A DNA stretch of 64,000 nucleotides from Nocardioides sp. GTDB taxonomy: Bacteria > Actinomycetota > Actinomycetes > Propionibacteriales > Nocardioidaceae. The stretch covers positions 152,939-216,938 of the forward strand of contig JACJWV010000008.1 in the NCBI GenBank assembly GCA_020636915.1. Reading direction: 5' to 3'. Each line of letters begins with the position of its first letter. Position 1 is the first letter of the stretch. Shown piece by piece: positions 49,111-59,376 of the stretch. A model generated the notes under the pieces. It ran no database searches and was not told the origin of the DNA. It saw nothing but the letters and a program-made list of their open reading frames with translations. Made by a program: the position numbers and the translations under genes.

Positions 49111-51728
49111 ATCTCCCCCTGGAGGGTCGCGATCACGGCATCGATCTCGTCGGGCTTGACCAGCACGTCGCGTGCCTTCGACCCCTCGCTGGGGCCGACG
49201 ACGCCACGACTCTCGAGGATGTCCATCAGGCGGCCGGCCTTGGCGAAGCCGACCCGGAGCTTGCGCTGCAGCATCGACGTCGACCCGAACTGCGTGGAGA
49301 CCACCAGCTCGATCGCCTGGATCACCAGGTCCATGTCGTCGCCGATGTCGTCGTCGAGCTCCCGCTTGCTCTGCGCCGGCGCCGTCACGTCCTCGCGGTA
49401 CGACGGCTCCAGCTGTCCCTTGCAGTGCTTGACGACCTGGTGGATCTCGGCCTCGGTGACCCAGGAGCCTTGCACGCGCACCGGCTTCGATGCGCCCATC
49501 GGCAGGAACAGCCCGTCACCCTGGCCCACCAGCTTCTCCGCACCGGGCTGGTCGAGGATGACCCGGCTGTCGGCCAGGCTGGAGGTCGCGAACGCCAGTC
49601 GCGACGGCACGTTCGCCTTGATCAGTCCGGTGACGACGTCGACCGACGGGCGCTGCGTCGCCAGCACCAGGTGGATGCCGGCGGCACGCGCCAGCTGGGT
49701 GATGCGGACGACCGCGTCCTCGACGTCGCGCGGGGCGACCATCATCAGGTCCGCGAGCTCGTCGACGATCACCAGCAGGTAGGGGTACGGCGTGAGCTCG
49801 CGCTCACTGCCCGGCGGCACGGTCACCTTGCCCGCCCGCACCGCCTTGTTGAAGTCGTCGATGTGGCGGAACCCGAAGTTCGCGAGGTCGTCGTAGCGCA
49901 TGTCCATCTCGCGCACGACCCACGCCAGCGCCTCGGCGGCCTTCTTGGGATTGGTGATGATCGGCGTGATCAGGTGCGGGACGCCCTCGTAGGCGTTCAG
50001 CTCGACCCGCTTGGGGTCGACCATGATCATCCGCACCTCGTCCGGCGTGGAACGCATCAGGATCGAGGTGATCATCGAGTTGATGAACGACGACTTGCCC
50101 GACCCGGTGGCGCCGGCGACCAGCAGGTGCGGCATCTTCGCGAGGTTCGCGACGACGAAGCCGCCCTCCACGTCCTTGCCGAGCCCCGCCACCATCGGGT
50201 GGTGGTCCGAGCGCGCGGTGTTGGAGCGCAGGACGTCACCGAGGGAGACGATCTCCTTGTCGGTGTTGGGGATCTCGATGCCGATCGCGGACTTGCCGGG
50301 GATCGGGCTGAGGATCCGCACGTCGGCGCTGGCCACGGCGTACGCGATGTTCTTCGACAGCGCGGTGACCTTCTCGACCTTGACCGCGGGTCCGAGCTCG
50401 ACCTCGTAGCGGGTGACCGTCGGGCCCCGGGTGTAGCCGGTGACCTGCGCGTCGATCCCGAACTCCTCCATCACCTGGGTGAGCCGCTCGACGACGGCAT
50501 CGCTCGCCTTCGACCGCGGCTTGTGCGGTGAGCCGGGCTTGAGCACCTCGCCGCCGGGCAGGTGGTAGGCGACGTCGCCCGACAGCGCCAGCTGCTCCAC
50601 CCGCGGCGGGAGCGGCGTGTGGGGCGGTGGCTCGAGCTCGGCGTGCGTCTCGACCACGTCCGGGCTCGGTGGCGCGACCGGGTCCGGAGCGAAGATGTCC
50701 AGCCCGTCGTCGGTGGTCTCCAGGCGCTTCTTGCGCCTGCGCAGCTCGCGGTCGGCGAGGACCGGGCTGTCGTACGCCGGATCGCCCATGTCCGGGTCGA
50801 TCTCGCCGGTCTCGTCGGCGCCGCGGCGGCGCCGCGACCTGGTGGCCGGCATCGTCTGGGTGGCATCGGGGTCCTCGGCCGGGGCCTCGCGGCCCAGCAG
50901 CCGGTCACGGGTGTGCGCGAGCCGCGCGGGGACCTGGTAGAGCGGCGTGGCGGTGATGATGAGGACGCCGAAGAACGCGAGCAGGGCGAGCAGCGGGACG
51001 ACGACGAGCTCCGAGCGCAGCAGGTCGAGGAGCAGGCTGGCGACGACGTACCCGACGGCGCCGCCGGCGGTCCGAAGGTCGGAGGTGTCACCCAGCTCGG
51101 GCTGGGGGTTGCCCGAGGCGATCTGCACGATGCCCAGCAGCCCGAAGGACAGCGCCGCCCAGCCGACGACCTGGCGTCCGGCCGGCCCGTTGTGGACCGG
51201 GTCGCGCATGGTGCGCCAGCCGACGAACAGCAGTGCCAGCGGCACCAGGAAGCCGATCTTCCCGACCGAGCCCTCGACGACGGTGCGCGTCGCGTCCATC
51301 ACCGAGCCGGGCAGCTGCCACCAGACGGCGGCGGCGACGACCACGGCGGCGCCGAAGAGCGCCAGCCCGATCCCGTCGCGACGGTGCTCGGGCTCGAGGT
51401 CGCGCGCCGTGTGGCCGACGCTGCGGGCGACCGCGCCCACACCGTGGGCGATGGCGAGCCAGACCGCGGCGATCCCGTGGAAGAGCGCGGTGAAGAAGCG
51501 CGAGACCGGCCCCGGCCCGCTGCGCACCGCACGCGGCGCCGGCCGGCGCGCCGCCGGCTTGCGGGCCTTCTTCGATGACTTCTTCGGGGCAGGCTTGCGC
51601 CTCGGGCTGGTACTCCGGGATCGGGTGCTCGAGCTGCGTCCGGTGCTGCGACTGGTGGTGCTGGTGCTCTTGGACGTGGACGTGCTCTTGCTCCGCGACC
51701 CCGGCGGGGAAGACGTACGGGTCGCCAT
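49107..51728 (-). CDS. ftsK: FtsK/SpoIIIE DNA translocase
   Basis: This 873-aa septal DNA translocase moves chromosome ends during division. The N-terminal ~45 residues are a striking Ser/Thr/Arg low-complexity run, then KPAPKKSSKKARKPAARR. Four membrane segments follow, a linker, and the motor with Walker A GATGSGKS, Walker B LVIVDELADLMM and LVLATQRPSVDVVTG. The C-terminal gamma winged helix (STQFGSTSMLQRKLRVGFAK) reads orienting sequences. It is shorter than E. coli FtsK, normal for actinobacteria. Confidence 0.96.
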   Translation of the reverse strand: MATRTSSPPGSRSKSTSTSKSTSTTSRSTGRSSSTRSRSTSPRRKPAPKKSSKKARKPAARRPAPRAVRSGPGPVSRFFTALFHGIAAVWLAIAHGVGAVARSVGHTARDLEPEHRRDGIGLALFGAAVVVAAAVWWQLPGSVMDATRTVVEGSVGKIGFLVPLALLFVGWRTMRDPVHNGPAGRQVVGWAALSFGLLGIVQIASGNPQPELGDTSDLRTAGGAVGYVVASLLLDLLRSELVVVPLLALLAFFGVLIITATPLYQVPARLAHTRDRLLGREAPAEDPDATQTMPATRSRRRRGADETGEIDPDMGDPAYDSPVLADRELRRRKKRLETTDDGLDIFAPDPVAPPSPDVVETHAELEPPPHTPLPPRVEQLALSGDVAYHLPGGEVLKPGSPHKPRSKASDAVVERLTQVMEEFGIDAQVTGYTRGPTVTRYEVELGPAVKVEKVTALSKNIAYAVASADVRILSPIPGKSAIGIEIPNTDKEIVSLGDVLRSNTARSDHHPMVAGLGKDVEGGFVVANLAKMPHLLVAGATGSGKSSFINSMITSILMRSTPDEVRMIMVDPKRVELNAYEGVPHLITPIITNPKKAAEALAWVVREMDMRYDDLANFGFRHIDDFNKAVRAGKVTVPPGSERELTPYPYLLVIVDELADLMMVAPRDVEDAVVRITQLARAAGIHLVLATQRPSVDVVTGLIKANVPSRLAFATSSLADSRVILDQPGAEKLVGQGDGLFLPMGASKPVRVQGSWVTEAEIHQVVKHCKGQLEPSYREDVTAPAQSKRELDDDIGDDMDLVIQAIELVVSTQFGSTSMLQRKLRVGFAKAGRLMDILESRGVVGPSEGSKARDVLVKPDEIDAVIATLQGEM

Positions 51729-51817
51729 GCCACCACCCTACGCAGCGGTCACTCCCGTCACACGCATCACACGAGTGCGTGTCGGGGACGCGCCGGGGAC
51801 CGGCGTACCGAACCGCC

Positions 51818-52429
51818 TCACCAGCCGTCGGGGAACCGCGCCGACCCGGCGACGACGGCGAGAGCGACCACGAGGGCGACCGCCGCGGCGAGCAGGAGCT
51901 CCTGGCCCAGGTGCCGCCACCGCCGACCCGGCAGCAGGGCCAGGCCGGCCAGCCCCACTGCACCCGGCACGGCGCCGATCGACGCCGGCGGGGCGACGAC
52001 GTACGCCAGGGCGCCCAGGACGACGCCGACCGCCACGGCCCGCCGGACGGCGACCGGTCGGCCGCCACGGGCGAGCCCGACGACCGTCACGGCGCCAGCG
52101 GTGGGCAGCTGGTCGGGCGCCAGCGCGCGGAGCAGCAGCACGGCGGTCGCCGGGTCGGTGACCACGACCACGTCACGGAACCGGTCGGCCAGGGCGTGCC
52201 GCCGCACCAGCAGGTCCAGCTGGTGCCCGCGGTCGGCGGCCGGGAAGCTCACCGGCCCCAGCAGCGGCTCGGGCTGCGGCTCGAGCCCGAGCGCCCGCAC
52301 CACCCGCACCGCGTCGGCCGTCGGGGCGACCAGGCACACGGTGTCGCGGGCCAGGCCGTCGCGGACCCGCACCAGCTCGGTCTCCCCCGCCGTCGTGCTG
52401 ACCACGTGGATGGGCTGGTGGTCGGGCAC
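51818..52429 (-). CDS. Hypothetical protein with C-terminal membrane segments
   Basis: This 203-aa protein was not recognised. The first ~125 residues are soluble, with alternating strands (PIHVVSTTAGETELVRVRDG, RDVVVVTDPATAVLLLRALA) and a nucleotide-binding-like feel. The C-terminus has about four short membrane segments (RRAVAVGVVLGALAYVVA, LLLAAAVALVVALAVVAGSA). GTG 52429 is preceded on the minus strand by TATCGT with 7 nt spacing, suggesting a leaderless transcript. It lies between RNase J and ftsK. Confidence 0.7.
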   Translation of the reverse strand: MPDHQPIHVVSTTAGETELVRVRDGLARDTVCLVAPTADAVRVVRALGLEPQPEPLLGPVSFPAADRGHQLDLLVRRHALADRFRDVVVVTDPATAVLLLRALAPDQLPTAGAVTVVGLARGGRPVAVRRAVAVGVVLGALAYVVAPPASIGAVPGAVGLAGLALLPGRRWRHLGQELLLAAAVALVVALAVVAGSARFPDGW

Positions 52430-52483
52430 GGCGGTGACGATAGCCGGACGGGCCAGCGCTACCGCCGGCCCGACCGCCGACGC

Positions 52484-54169
52484 TCAGGCCTCGATGACCA
52501 CCGGGATGATCATCGGCCGGCGGCGGTGGGTGTTGCTGACCCAGCGGCCGACGACGCGGCGCACCGTCTGCTGCAGCTGGTAGCTGTCGGTGTTGCCCTC
52601 CGCGATCTGGGCGTCGAGCGCGTCGATGATCGGCTGCTTGACGTCGTCGAAGGTGGAGTCGTCCTCGGCGAAGCCTCGGGCGTGGATCTCGGGTCCGGCC
52701 GACACCTTCCCGCTCACCGAGTCGACGACCACGATCACCGAGATGAAGCCCTCCTCACCGAGGATGCGGCGGTCCTTGAGGTCGGACTCGGTGATGTCAC
52801 CGACCGAGGACCCGTCCACGAAGACGTACCCGCAGTCGACCTTGCCGGCGATCGAGGCGATCCCGTCGACCAGGTCGACGACGACGCCGTCCTCGGCGAT
52901 GACGACGTTCTCCACGCCGGTGGCCCGGGCCAGGTTGCCGTTGGCGAGCATGTGTCGGATCTCGCCGTGCACGGGCAGCACGTTGCGCGGGCGCACCACG
53001 TTGTAGCAGTAGAGCAGCTCCCCCGCGCTGGCGTGGCCGGAGACGTGGACGAGCGCGTTGCCCTTGTGCACGACCCGCGCGCCCCAGCGCGCCAGCCCGT
53101 TGATGACCCGGTAGACGGCGTTCTCGTTGCCGGGGATCAGGCTGCTGGCGAGCAGGACGGTGTCGCCCTCCTCGATGTGCACGAAGTTGTGGTTGCGCTG
53201 CGCGATCCGGGACAGGGCGCTCATCGGCTCGCCCTGGGAGCCGGTCGAGATCAGCACCTGGCGGTCCACCGGGAGGTCGGCGAGGTCCTTGGCGTCGACG
53301 AGCACGCCCGGCGGCACCCGGAGGTAGCCCAGGTCGCGGGCGATCCCCATGTTGCGGACCATCGAGCGGCCGACGTACGCGACCTGGCGCTCGTGGGCGT
53401 ACGCCGCGTCGAGCACCTGCTGCACGCGGTGCACGTGCGAGGCGAAGCAGGCCACGATGATGCGCCGGTCGGAGTCGCGGAATACCTGGTCGATGACGGG
53501 GGTGATCGACTTCTCGAGCGGGGTGAAGCCGGGCGTCTCGGCGTTGGTGGAGTCGGTGAGGAAGAGGTCGACGCCCTCCTCCCCCAGCCGCCCGAACGCG
53601 CGCAGGTCGGTGATCCGGCCGTCCAGCGGGAGCTGGTCCATCTTGAAGTCGCCGGTGTGCAGCACCATCCCGGCGCTGGTGCGGATCGCCACCGCGAGCG
53701 CGTCGGGGATCGAGTGGTTGACCGCGACGAACTCCAGGTCGAACGGCCCGAAGCTGATTCGGTCGCCCTCCGAGACCTCGTGGTGGACGGTCTCGCGCAG
53801 GCGGTGCTCGCGCAGCTTGCTGCCGAGCAGCGCCAGCGTGAGCTTGGAGCCGACCAGCGGGATGTCGCCCCGCTCGCGCAGGAGGTACGGCGTCGCGCCG
53901 ATGTGGTCCTCGTGGCCGTGCGTCAGCACCAGCGCCTCGACGGTGTCGAGGCGGTCCCGGATCGACGACCAGTCCGGCAGGATCAGGTCGACCCCGGGGT
54001 GGTGGTCCTCGGGGAACAGCACGCCGCAGTCGACGATCAGCAGGCGGCCGGCGTGCTCGAAGGCGGTCATGTTGCGACCGACCTCGCCGAGCCCGCCCAG
54101 GGGGATGACTCTCAGCCCTCCCTCCGGCAGGTCGACCGGTGCGGAGAGCTCGGGGTGTGGGTGGGACAT
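52484..54169 (-). CDS. rnj: Ribonuclease J
   Basis: This 561-aa beta-CASP metallo-beta-lactamase ribonuclease has 5'-3' exo- and endonuclease activity for mRNA decay and rRNA maturation. It contains the zinc motif THGHEDHIGA, GVLFPEDHHPGVDLILPDWS, the beta-CASP elements STNAETPGF and FASHVHRVQQVLDAA, and HVSGHASAGELLYC near the C-terminal metal site. The ATG at 54169 has AAGGAG upstream and follows dapA by 8 bp, a common actinobacterial pair. Confidence 0.96.
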   Translation of the reverse strand: MSHPHPELSAPVDLPEGGLRVIPLGGLGEVGRNMTAFEHAGRLLIVDCGVLFPEDHHPGVDLILPDWSSIRDRLDTVEALVLTHGHEDHIGATPYLLRERGDIPLVGSKLTLALLGSKLREHRLRETVHHEVSEGDRISFGPFDLEFVAVNHSIPDALAVAIRTSAGMVLHTGDFKMDQLPLDGRITDLRAFGRLGEEGVDLFLTDSTNAETPGFTPLEKSITPVIDQVFRDSDRRIIVACFASHVHRVQQVLDAAYAHERQVAYVGRSMVRNMGIARDLGYLRVPPGVLVDAKDLADLPVDRQVLISTGSQGEPMSALSRIAQRNHNFVHIEEGDTVLLASSLIPGNENAVYRVINGLARWGARVVHKGNALVHVSGHASAGELLYCYNVVRPRNVLPVHGEIRHMLANGNLARATGVENVVIAEDGVVVDLVDGIASIAGKVDCGYVFVDGSSVGDITESDLKDRRILGEEGFISVIVVVDSVSGKVSAGPEIHARGFAEDDSTFDDVKQPIIDALDAQIAEGNTDSYQLQQTVRRVVGRWVSNTHRRRPMIIPVVIEA

Positions 54170-54177
54170 CTAGCTCC

Positions 54178-55074
54178 TTACAGGAGGGCGGAGGCTTCGA
54201 GGCCGGCGCGGAGCGCGGCCACCTCCTCGTCGGTGAGTGGCACGAGCGGCCCGCGGACGTTGCGGTTGTCGAGCACGCCGAGCAGCTGGAGTGCCGCCTT
54301 GGCGGTCGTCGCACCGTAGTTCGGGACGCCCATGACGGCGTGGATCGCGGGCAGCAGCCCGGTGAAGATCTCGAGGGCGCGCGCGTGGTCGCCCGTCCAG
54401 AAGGCCTCGGCCATCGCGCGCGTCTGGTCGCCGGCGGCGTGGCCGACGACGGAGACGAAGCCGACCGCACCGTGCGCGAGCCAGCCGAGGTTGCTGGCGT
54501 CGTCGCCGGAGTAGACGGCGTAGCCGAGCCCGGTGAGCTCGACGCCGCGCGCGAAGTCGCCCACGGCGTCCTTGACGGCGACGACGGAGTCCCAGCGGAT
54601 CGCCTGCTCGAAGGTCTCCATCGAGATCTGCGTGCCGGTGCGGCCGGGGACGTCGTACAGCATCACCGGGACGTCGGTCGCCTCGGCGACGCTGCGGAAG
54701 TGGTGCAGGACGCCGGCCTGTCCGGGCTTGTTGTAGTAGGGCGTCACGAGCAACAGCCCGTCGACGCCGATCTTCGCGGCCTGCTCGGCGAGCTCGACCG
54801 AGTGTGCGGTCGAGTTGGTGCCGACGCCGGCGACGATCTTCGCGCGGTCGCCGACCGCGTCCTTGACGGCCGCGAGGATCGCGCCGTCCTCCTCGGTCGT
54901 GGTCGTCGGCGACTCGCCGGTCGTGCCTGACACGACGACGCCGTCGTGGCCGTGCTCGACGAGGTGGGTGGCGATCCGCGCGGTGCCCTCGAGGTCGACC
55001 GAGCCGTCGTCGTGGAACGCGGTGGCCATCGCCGTGAGGACATGGCCGAACGGAGCGGCGGGCGCGGACATCAT
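54178..55074 (-). CDS. dapA: 4-hydroxy-tetrahydrodipicolinate synthase
   Basis: This 298-aa aldolase condenses pyruvate and aspartate semialdehyde, the first step of diaminopimelate/lysine synthesis. It has VVVSGTTGESPTTTTEE, VTPYYNKPGQAG with the catalytic Tyr, MLYDVPGRTG, and the Schiff-base Lys in VVAVKDAVGDF. Two ATGs open the frame (55074 and 55071). Length and motifs are standard. Confidence 0.96.
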   Translation of the reverse strand: MMSAPAAPFGHVLTAMATAFHDDGSVDLEGTARIATHLVEHGHDGVVVSGTTGESPTTTTEEDGAILAAVKDAVGDRAKIVAGVGTNSTAHSVELAEQAAKIGVDGLLLVTPYYNKPGQAGVLHHFRSVAEATDVPVMLYDVPGRTGTQISMETFEQAIRWDSVVAVKDAVGDFARGVELTGLGYAVYSGDDASNLGWLAHGAVGFVSVVGHAAGDQTRAMAEAFWTGDHARALEIFTGLLPAIHAVMGVPNYGATTAKAALQLLGVLDNRNVRGPLVPLTDEEVAALRAGLEASALL

Positions 55075-55162
55075 GAGGGACAGGCTATCGCCCGACGGCG
55101 ACGCGAGCGCGTCGACCGCCGTCGCGCCGGTCGGCTCCGACGCGATGCAGCAGCCTCGGCGC

Positions 55163-55342
55163 TCAGGGACGCCAGTGGCCTGGCGGTTGCCAGTCCGTGC
55201 CCATCACGGCGCTGCCCTCGATCCGGTTGCGGACCTCATCGAGGTGGCGTCCGCCGGAACGCCGGCCGCCGTGGTGGTCGAGCCACAGCCCCAGCCCCAG
55301 CACGGCCGCGACCACCACTCCGCATGCGACCCAGAAGACCAT
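55163..55342 (-). CDS. 59-aa single-span membrane protein
   Basis: MVFWVACGVVVAAVLGLGLW is one hydrophobic segment followed by a polar tail rich in His/Arg (LDHHGGRRSGGRHLDEVRNR) ending in DWQPPGHWRP. ATG 55342 has GAGGAGGGG upstream, which decides the start. No family was recognised; it lies between dapA and the LuxR-type regulator. Confidence 0.65.
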   Translation of the reverse strand: MVFWVACGVVVAAVLGLGLWLDHHGGRRSGGRHLDEVRNRIEGSAVMGTDWQPPGHWRP

Positions 55343-55412
55343 GACCCCTCCTCGTGAGCTCGGTGCACGCACGGTGCACCGCCCGGGCTGGCCGTGGAAT
55401 AGGGAGATCGCC

Positions 55413-58337
55413 CTAGTCGGAGGGCCCAGCCGTCCGCCCGGACGGCAGGAGCTGCTCGCGGTGGGCGACGGCGGCCGCGGCGGCCCGGTTCGGCACCTCG
55501 AGCTTGGCGAGGATGTTCGAGACGTGCACGGATGCCGTCTTCGGCGAGATCACCAGCGACCGCGCGATCGCCGCGTTCGACGCACCGTCCGCGACCAGCT
55601 GGAGGACCTCGAGCTCACGGGCGGTCAGGCCGTGCGGGTGGGTGCCGGCACCGGCTCTGAGCCTCAGGTGCCAGCGACCGGCGACGGCCAGCGCCTCGTC
55701 GACGAGGGGCCGGGCTCCGAGCTGCTCCGCGATGGCGACCGCCTCGCGCAGACGCGCGAGCGCGCGATCCGCGTCGCCCGCGGCTGCCCAGCTGGCGGCC
55801 GCCCGGACGAGCGCGGTCGAGAGGTGGAACGGGAGCTCGGCGTCGCGCCAGCCGGCCACCACGGCCTCCCAGGCCACCGGGTCCTCCTGACCCGCGTGAC
55901 GGTCGAGGTCCGCCGAGGCGTGGGCGAGGTACGCACGCGTCCGCCGGTTGTTCCGCGGCGTGACCTCGACCAGGTGGCGGAGCTGGTCCGCCACCCCCGC
56001 ATCCTGTCCGCGAGCCACCGAACCCTCAGCGGTCGCGATCTCGGCCTCTACCCGCGCTCCGACCCACAGGAGCGGGCTGAGGAGGTCGGGATCGTGGACC
56101 GCACGGTCGTCGATCGCCGTCGCCACCTGTTCGCGGGCGCCTGCGAGGTCACCGCGGCATGCTGCGACGTCACCGCTGATGCAGAGGACATCGGCCAGCT
56201 CGACGAGACCGCCGGCGTCCGCCGCGTCCCGCTCCGACCCGGCAGAGGAGTCGGGCGGCAGCGGCGGCAGGTCGCCCCGCCGAGCGGCGAGCTGGTCGGC
56301 CACCTGCTGCGCGACTCTCGACGCCGCGCCGAGCGCCGGCTCACCGACCACCAGGTCGAGGGCGGCTCGCGCCTCGTCCCAGCGACCCGCCTCCATCAGG
56401 GCGCGGGCGCGGTCGGCCTGCACGGCAGCCCACCTCCCGGCCAGCGGCCCGGGACGGTCGCCAACGAGGAGGTCGGCGAGACGTTCGTCGACCTCCAGCG
56501 TCGGACGCGCCGCCTTCCACCTCGCGAAGCGGGCCGCCTCCAGGGAGTCGAACCGCCCCATGAGGTCACCACTGCGGTCGGCCAGCGCCGCCGCGCGCTC
56601 GGCGGACCGGATGGCGTCCTCGTCCCCGCGCAGCGCCTGCGCCCGCGAGGTGGCCGCGAGGGCCCTCGCAACCAGGTCGTTGCGACCCAGGCGGTCCGCG
56701 ATGTCGGCCGCGCGTCGCGCGTATGCCTCGGCCGGACCGAGCTGGTCGTCGCGCACGAGCGCATCGCTGCCCTCCAGCATCGCCAGGACCGCTTGGTCGG
56801 ACGGCGGCTCGGTGGTCACGTCCTTCACGGCGGCGAGCACCTCGTCGGTGCTCAGGCGGCCGTCGCCGTTCCACCGGCTCCGGTGCCACAGCAGCGTGAC
56901 CATGGCCCGGTCGTGCGCACCGGCGTCCGCCGGCAGTGCGGCCAGGGCCGCGTCCCCCAGCCGCCTGACCTCCCCGGCGTCCGCCATCTGGAGGTGGGCA
57001 CACCAGGTGGCGTCGCAGTAGAGGTCGAGGAGCGTGGTGCCGGCAGAGCGCTCCGCGGCGTCGGGGACGCTCGGCCACAGCTCGACCGCGTGCAGGAGCA
57101 GCTGCTTCTCCTCGGCGTGCGCGGAGATCCGCCGTGCCATCCGCGCGGCCTCCACATAGGCGGTGAGTGCTCCGCCGAGGTCGCCGGCGCGCTCACGGTG
57201 GTACGCCGCCGCGAGGAGGTCTGCGCGGGTCCGCGGGTGGTTCCCGAGTTCGGCGCTCCAGCGCTGGTGCAGCTCGCGCTCGGCATTCGGTGGGACCCGC
57301 TGCTGGGCAGCCTCGCGCAGGAGCGCGTGCCGGAACCTGACGCGCTCCTTGCGCCGCAGCAGCAGACCGTCGGCGACGGCCTCGCGGAACGCGCCGTCGA
57401 ACACCGCGGACGACAGTCCCGACGCCCGCGCCAGGGCGCCGGCCTCCGGCTCGAACCCGGCCACCGCCGCCGTCGCGACGACCTGCTGTGCTGGTGGCGA
57501 CAGCCGGTCGAGCCGATGCCCGACGAGCATGTCGGCCAGCAGCGCGACGTCGTCGAGGTCGGCGTCCACCACCTCCTCCACGAGGAGCGGGATGCCCTCC
57601 GTGACCTCGACGACCCGGTCCACGTCAGGGGTGACCGAGGCATGGCCACCCGGTCCGTCGCGAGACGCCTGCAGTCCACGGACCTGGTCGGCCACCTCCT
57701 CCGGCGTCAGGCGGGGAAGCGTCAGACGGACGGCGTGCCGCAGGCTTCCCACCGTGGCGACGAGCTCGCTGCAGGAGTCGAACGCGGCGTCGTGGGTGCG
57801 CGCCGTCAGCACGAGCACCACCTGCTCGTCGCGCAGCGACCGGGCGAGGAAATCCAGCAGCTCGCGACTCGTCGCGTCGGACCAGTGGACGTCCTCGACG
57901 ACGACCACCAGCGTCCGAGCCCGCCCGACGTCGCGGAGCAGCCGCACCACCGTGTCGAAGAGCTGCGCCTGCGAGGGGACCCGGACAGCGGACGGGTCCG
58001 GGACGAGGTCCGGCAGGAGCGCGGCGACCGAGGCCATGGTCCCGGCGTCGTCGAGCCGTCCGAAGCGGGACCCGAGGGTGCGGTGCAGCTCCCGCACGAC
58101 CTCGGCCACCGGCGCGAGCGGCTCGCCCCTGGTGGTGGGGAAGCAGTGGCCGTACGCCACGACGGCCCGGTCGAGCGACCCGGTCACCTCGTCGACGAGC
58201 CGAGACTTCCCGATCCCTGCCTCGCCCAGCACGACCGCCACCCGCGGCCGGCGACGCGCAGCGTCGGCCACGAGCTGTCGGAGCACGGCGAGCTCCTCCG
58301 CGCGACCGACCAGGGGGGCGCCCCGAAGACCCACCAT
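55413..58337 (-). CDS. LuxR-family regulator with AAA-type ATPase domain (LAL)
   Basis: This 974-aa large ATP-binding regulator of the LuxR type has an N-terminal NTPase domain with Walker A LGEAGIGKSRL and Walker B TLVVVVEDVHWSDA, followed by a long TPR-like helical region (about 350-880). The C-terminal HTH is LTARELEVLQLVADGASNAA followed by SPKTASVHVSNILAKL. Such proteins respond to a ligand such as a sugar and activate transcription. ATG 58337 (MVGLRGAPLVGRAEEL) is the start consistent with the family. No target operon is evident. Confidence 0.92.
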   Translation of the reverse strand: MVGLRGAPLVGRAEELAVLRQLVADAARRRPRVAVVLGEAGIGKSRLVDEVTGSLDRAVVAYGHCFPTTRGEPLAPVAEVVRELHRTLGSRFGRLDDAGTMASVAALLPDLVPDPSAVRVPSQAQLFDTVVRLLRDVGRARTLVVVVEDVHWSDATSRELLDFLARSLRDEQVVLVLTARTHDAAFDSCSELVATVGSLRHAVRLTLPRLTPEEVADQVRGLQASRDGPGGHASVTPDVDRVVEVTEGIPLLVEEVVDADLDDVALLADMLVGHRLDRLSPPAQQVVATAAVAGFEPEAGALARASGLSSAVFDGAFREAVADGLLLRRKERVRFRHALLREAAQQRVPPNAERELHQRWSAELGNHPRTRADLLAAAYHRERAGDLGGALTAYVEAARMARRISAHAEEKQLLLHAVELWPSVPDAAERSAGTTLLDLYCDATWCAHLQMADAGEVRRLGDAALAALPADAGAHDRAMVTLLWHRSRWNGDGRLSTDEVLAAVKDVTTEPPSDQAVLAMLEGSDALVRDDQLGPAEAYARRAADIADRLGRNDLVARALAATSRAQALRGDEDAIRSAERAAALADRSGDLMGRFDSLEAARFARWKAARPTLEVDERLADLLVGDRPGPLAGRWAAVQADRARALMEAGRWDEARAALDLVVGEPALGAASRVAQQVADQLAARRGDLPPLPPDSSAGSERDAADAGGLVELADVLCISGDVAACRGDLAGAREQVATAIDDRAVHDPDLLSPLLWVGARVEAEIATAEGSVARGQDAGVADQLRHLVEVTPRNNRRTRAYLAHASADLDRHAGQEDPVAWEAVVAGWRDAELPFHLSTALVRAAASWAAAGDADRALARLREAVAIAEQLGARPLVDEALAVAGRWHLRLRAGAGTHPHGLTARELEVLQLVADGASNAAIARSLVISPKTASVHVSNILAKLEVPNRAAAAAVAHREQLLPSGRTAGPSD

Positions 58338-58415
58338 CGGCCCATGCTGCCACCGACCGGCAGGGAGCCGCCACCAGGTCACCGACCCGCCGGCCGGCCG
58401 CCGCTCCGCTCGACG

Positions 58416-59339
58416 TCAGAGGTGCGGCACCACGTCCTGCGCCACCAGGCGGAGGTGGTCGAGGTCCGACAGGTCGAGGACCTGGAGGTAGATCCGTTCG
58501 GCGCCGAGGTCGGCGTACCGCCGGATCTTCTCGACGGCCTCCTCGGGCGTGCCGGCGACGCCGTTCTCGCGCAGCTCGTCCTTCTCGCGGCCGATCGCCT
58601 GCGCCCGCCGATCGACCTCGGCCTCGTCGGCACCGACGCACACGACCAGGGCGTTGGACCACCTCATCGTGCCGGGGTCGCGGCCGGCCCGCTCGCAGGC
58701 CTCGCGAACCCGGGCGAACTGCACGCGGGTGTCGTCCTCGCTCGCGAACGGCACGTTGAACTCGTCGGCGTGGCGCGCGGCGAGGTCCGGCGTACGACGC
58801 TTGCCGTGCCCGCCGATCAGGACCGGCACCTTCTCCTGCGTCGGCTTGGGCAGGGCGGGGCTGTCGGTGACCGAGTAGTGCGCGCCCTCGTGGGTGAACC
58901 GCTCCCCCACGGGCGTCGACCAGAGCCCGGTCACGATCGCGAGCTGCTCCTCGAGACGGTCGAAGCGCTCGCGCGTGTCGGGGAACGGGATGCCGTAGGC
59001 GGAGTGCTCCTGGGCGAACCAGCCGGCGCCGATGCCCAGCTCGACCCGGCCGCCGCTCATCTGGTCGACGTTCGCGACGGTGATCGCCAGCGGCCCCGGG
59101 TGCCGGAAGGTCGCGCTGGTCATCAGGGTCCCGAGCCGGATCGTGCTGGTCTCCCGGGCGATCCCCGCGAGCGTCACCCACGCGTCGCTCGGCCCGGGCA
59201 GCCCCTCGGTGCCCATGCCGAGATAGTGGTCGGACCGGAAGAACGCCCCGAAGCCGAGGGCCTCCGCCTCCTTCGCCACCGTCACCAGGTCGTCGTAGGT
59301 CGCCCCCTGCTGGGGTTCGGTGAAGACGCGCAGCTCCAT
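58416..59339 (-). CDS. F420-dependent LLM-class oxidoreductase
   Basis: This 307-aa luciferase-like monooxygenase fold protein is of the TIGR03560-like class, using reduced F420 or FMN. Family segments are MELRVFTEPQQGATYDDLVT, FFRSDHYLGM, RLGTLMTSATFRHPGPLAIT, ELGIGAGWFAQEHSAYGIPF and VPVLIGGHGKRRTPDLAA. The substrate is unknown. It is the gene upstream of the LAL regulator on the same strand with 78 bp between. Confidence 0.9.
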   Translation of the reverse strand: MELRVFTEPQQGATYDDLVTVAKEAEALGFGAFFRSDHYLGMGTEGLPGPSDAWVTLAGIARETSTIRLGTLMTSATFRHPGPLAITVANVDQMSGGRVELGIGAGWFAQEHSAYGIPFPDTRERFDRLEEQLAIVTGLWSTPVGERFTHEGAHYSVTDSPALPKPTQEKVPVLIGGHGKRRTPDLAARHADEFNVPFASEDDTRVQFARVREACERAGRDPGTMRWSNALVVCVGADEAEVDRRAQAIGREKDELRENGVAGTPEEAVEKIRRYADLGAERIYLQVLDLSDLDHLRLVAQDVVPHL

Positions 59340-59376
59340 GGCGCCACCCTGTCAGGCGGCGCCAAGCGGTCGGCGA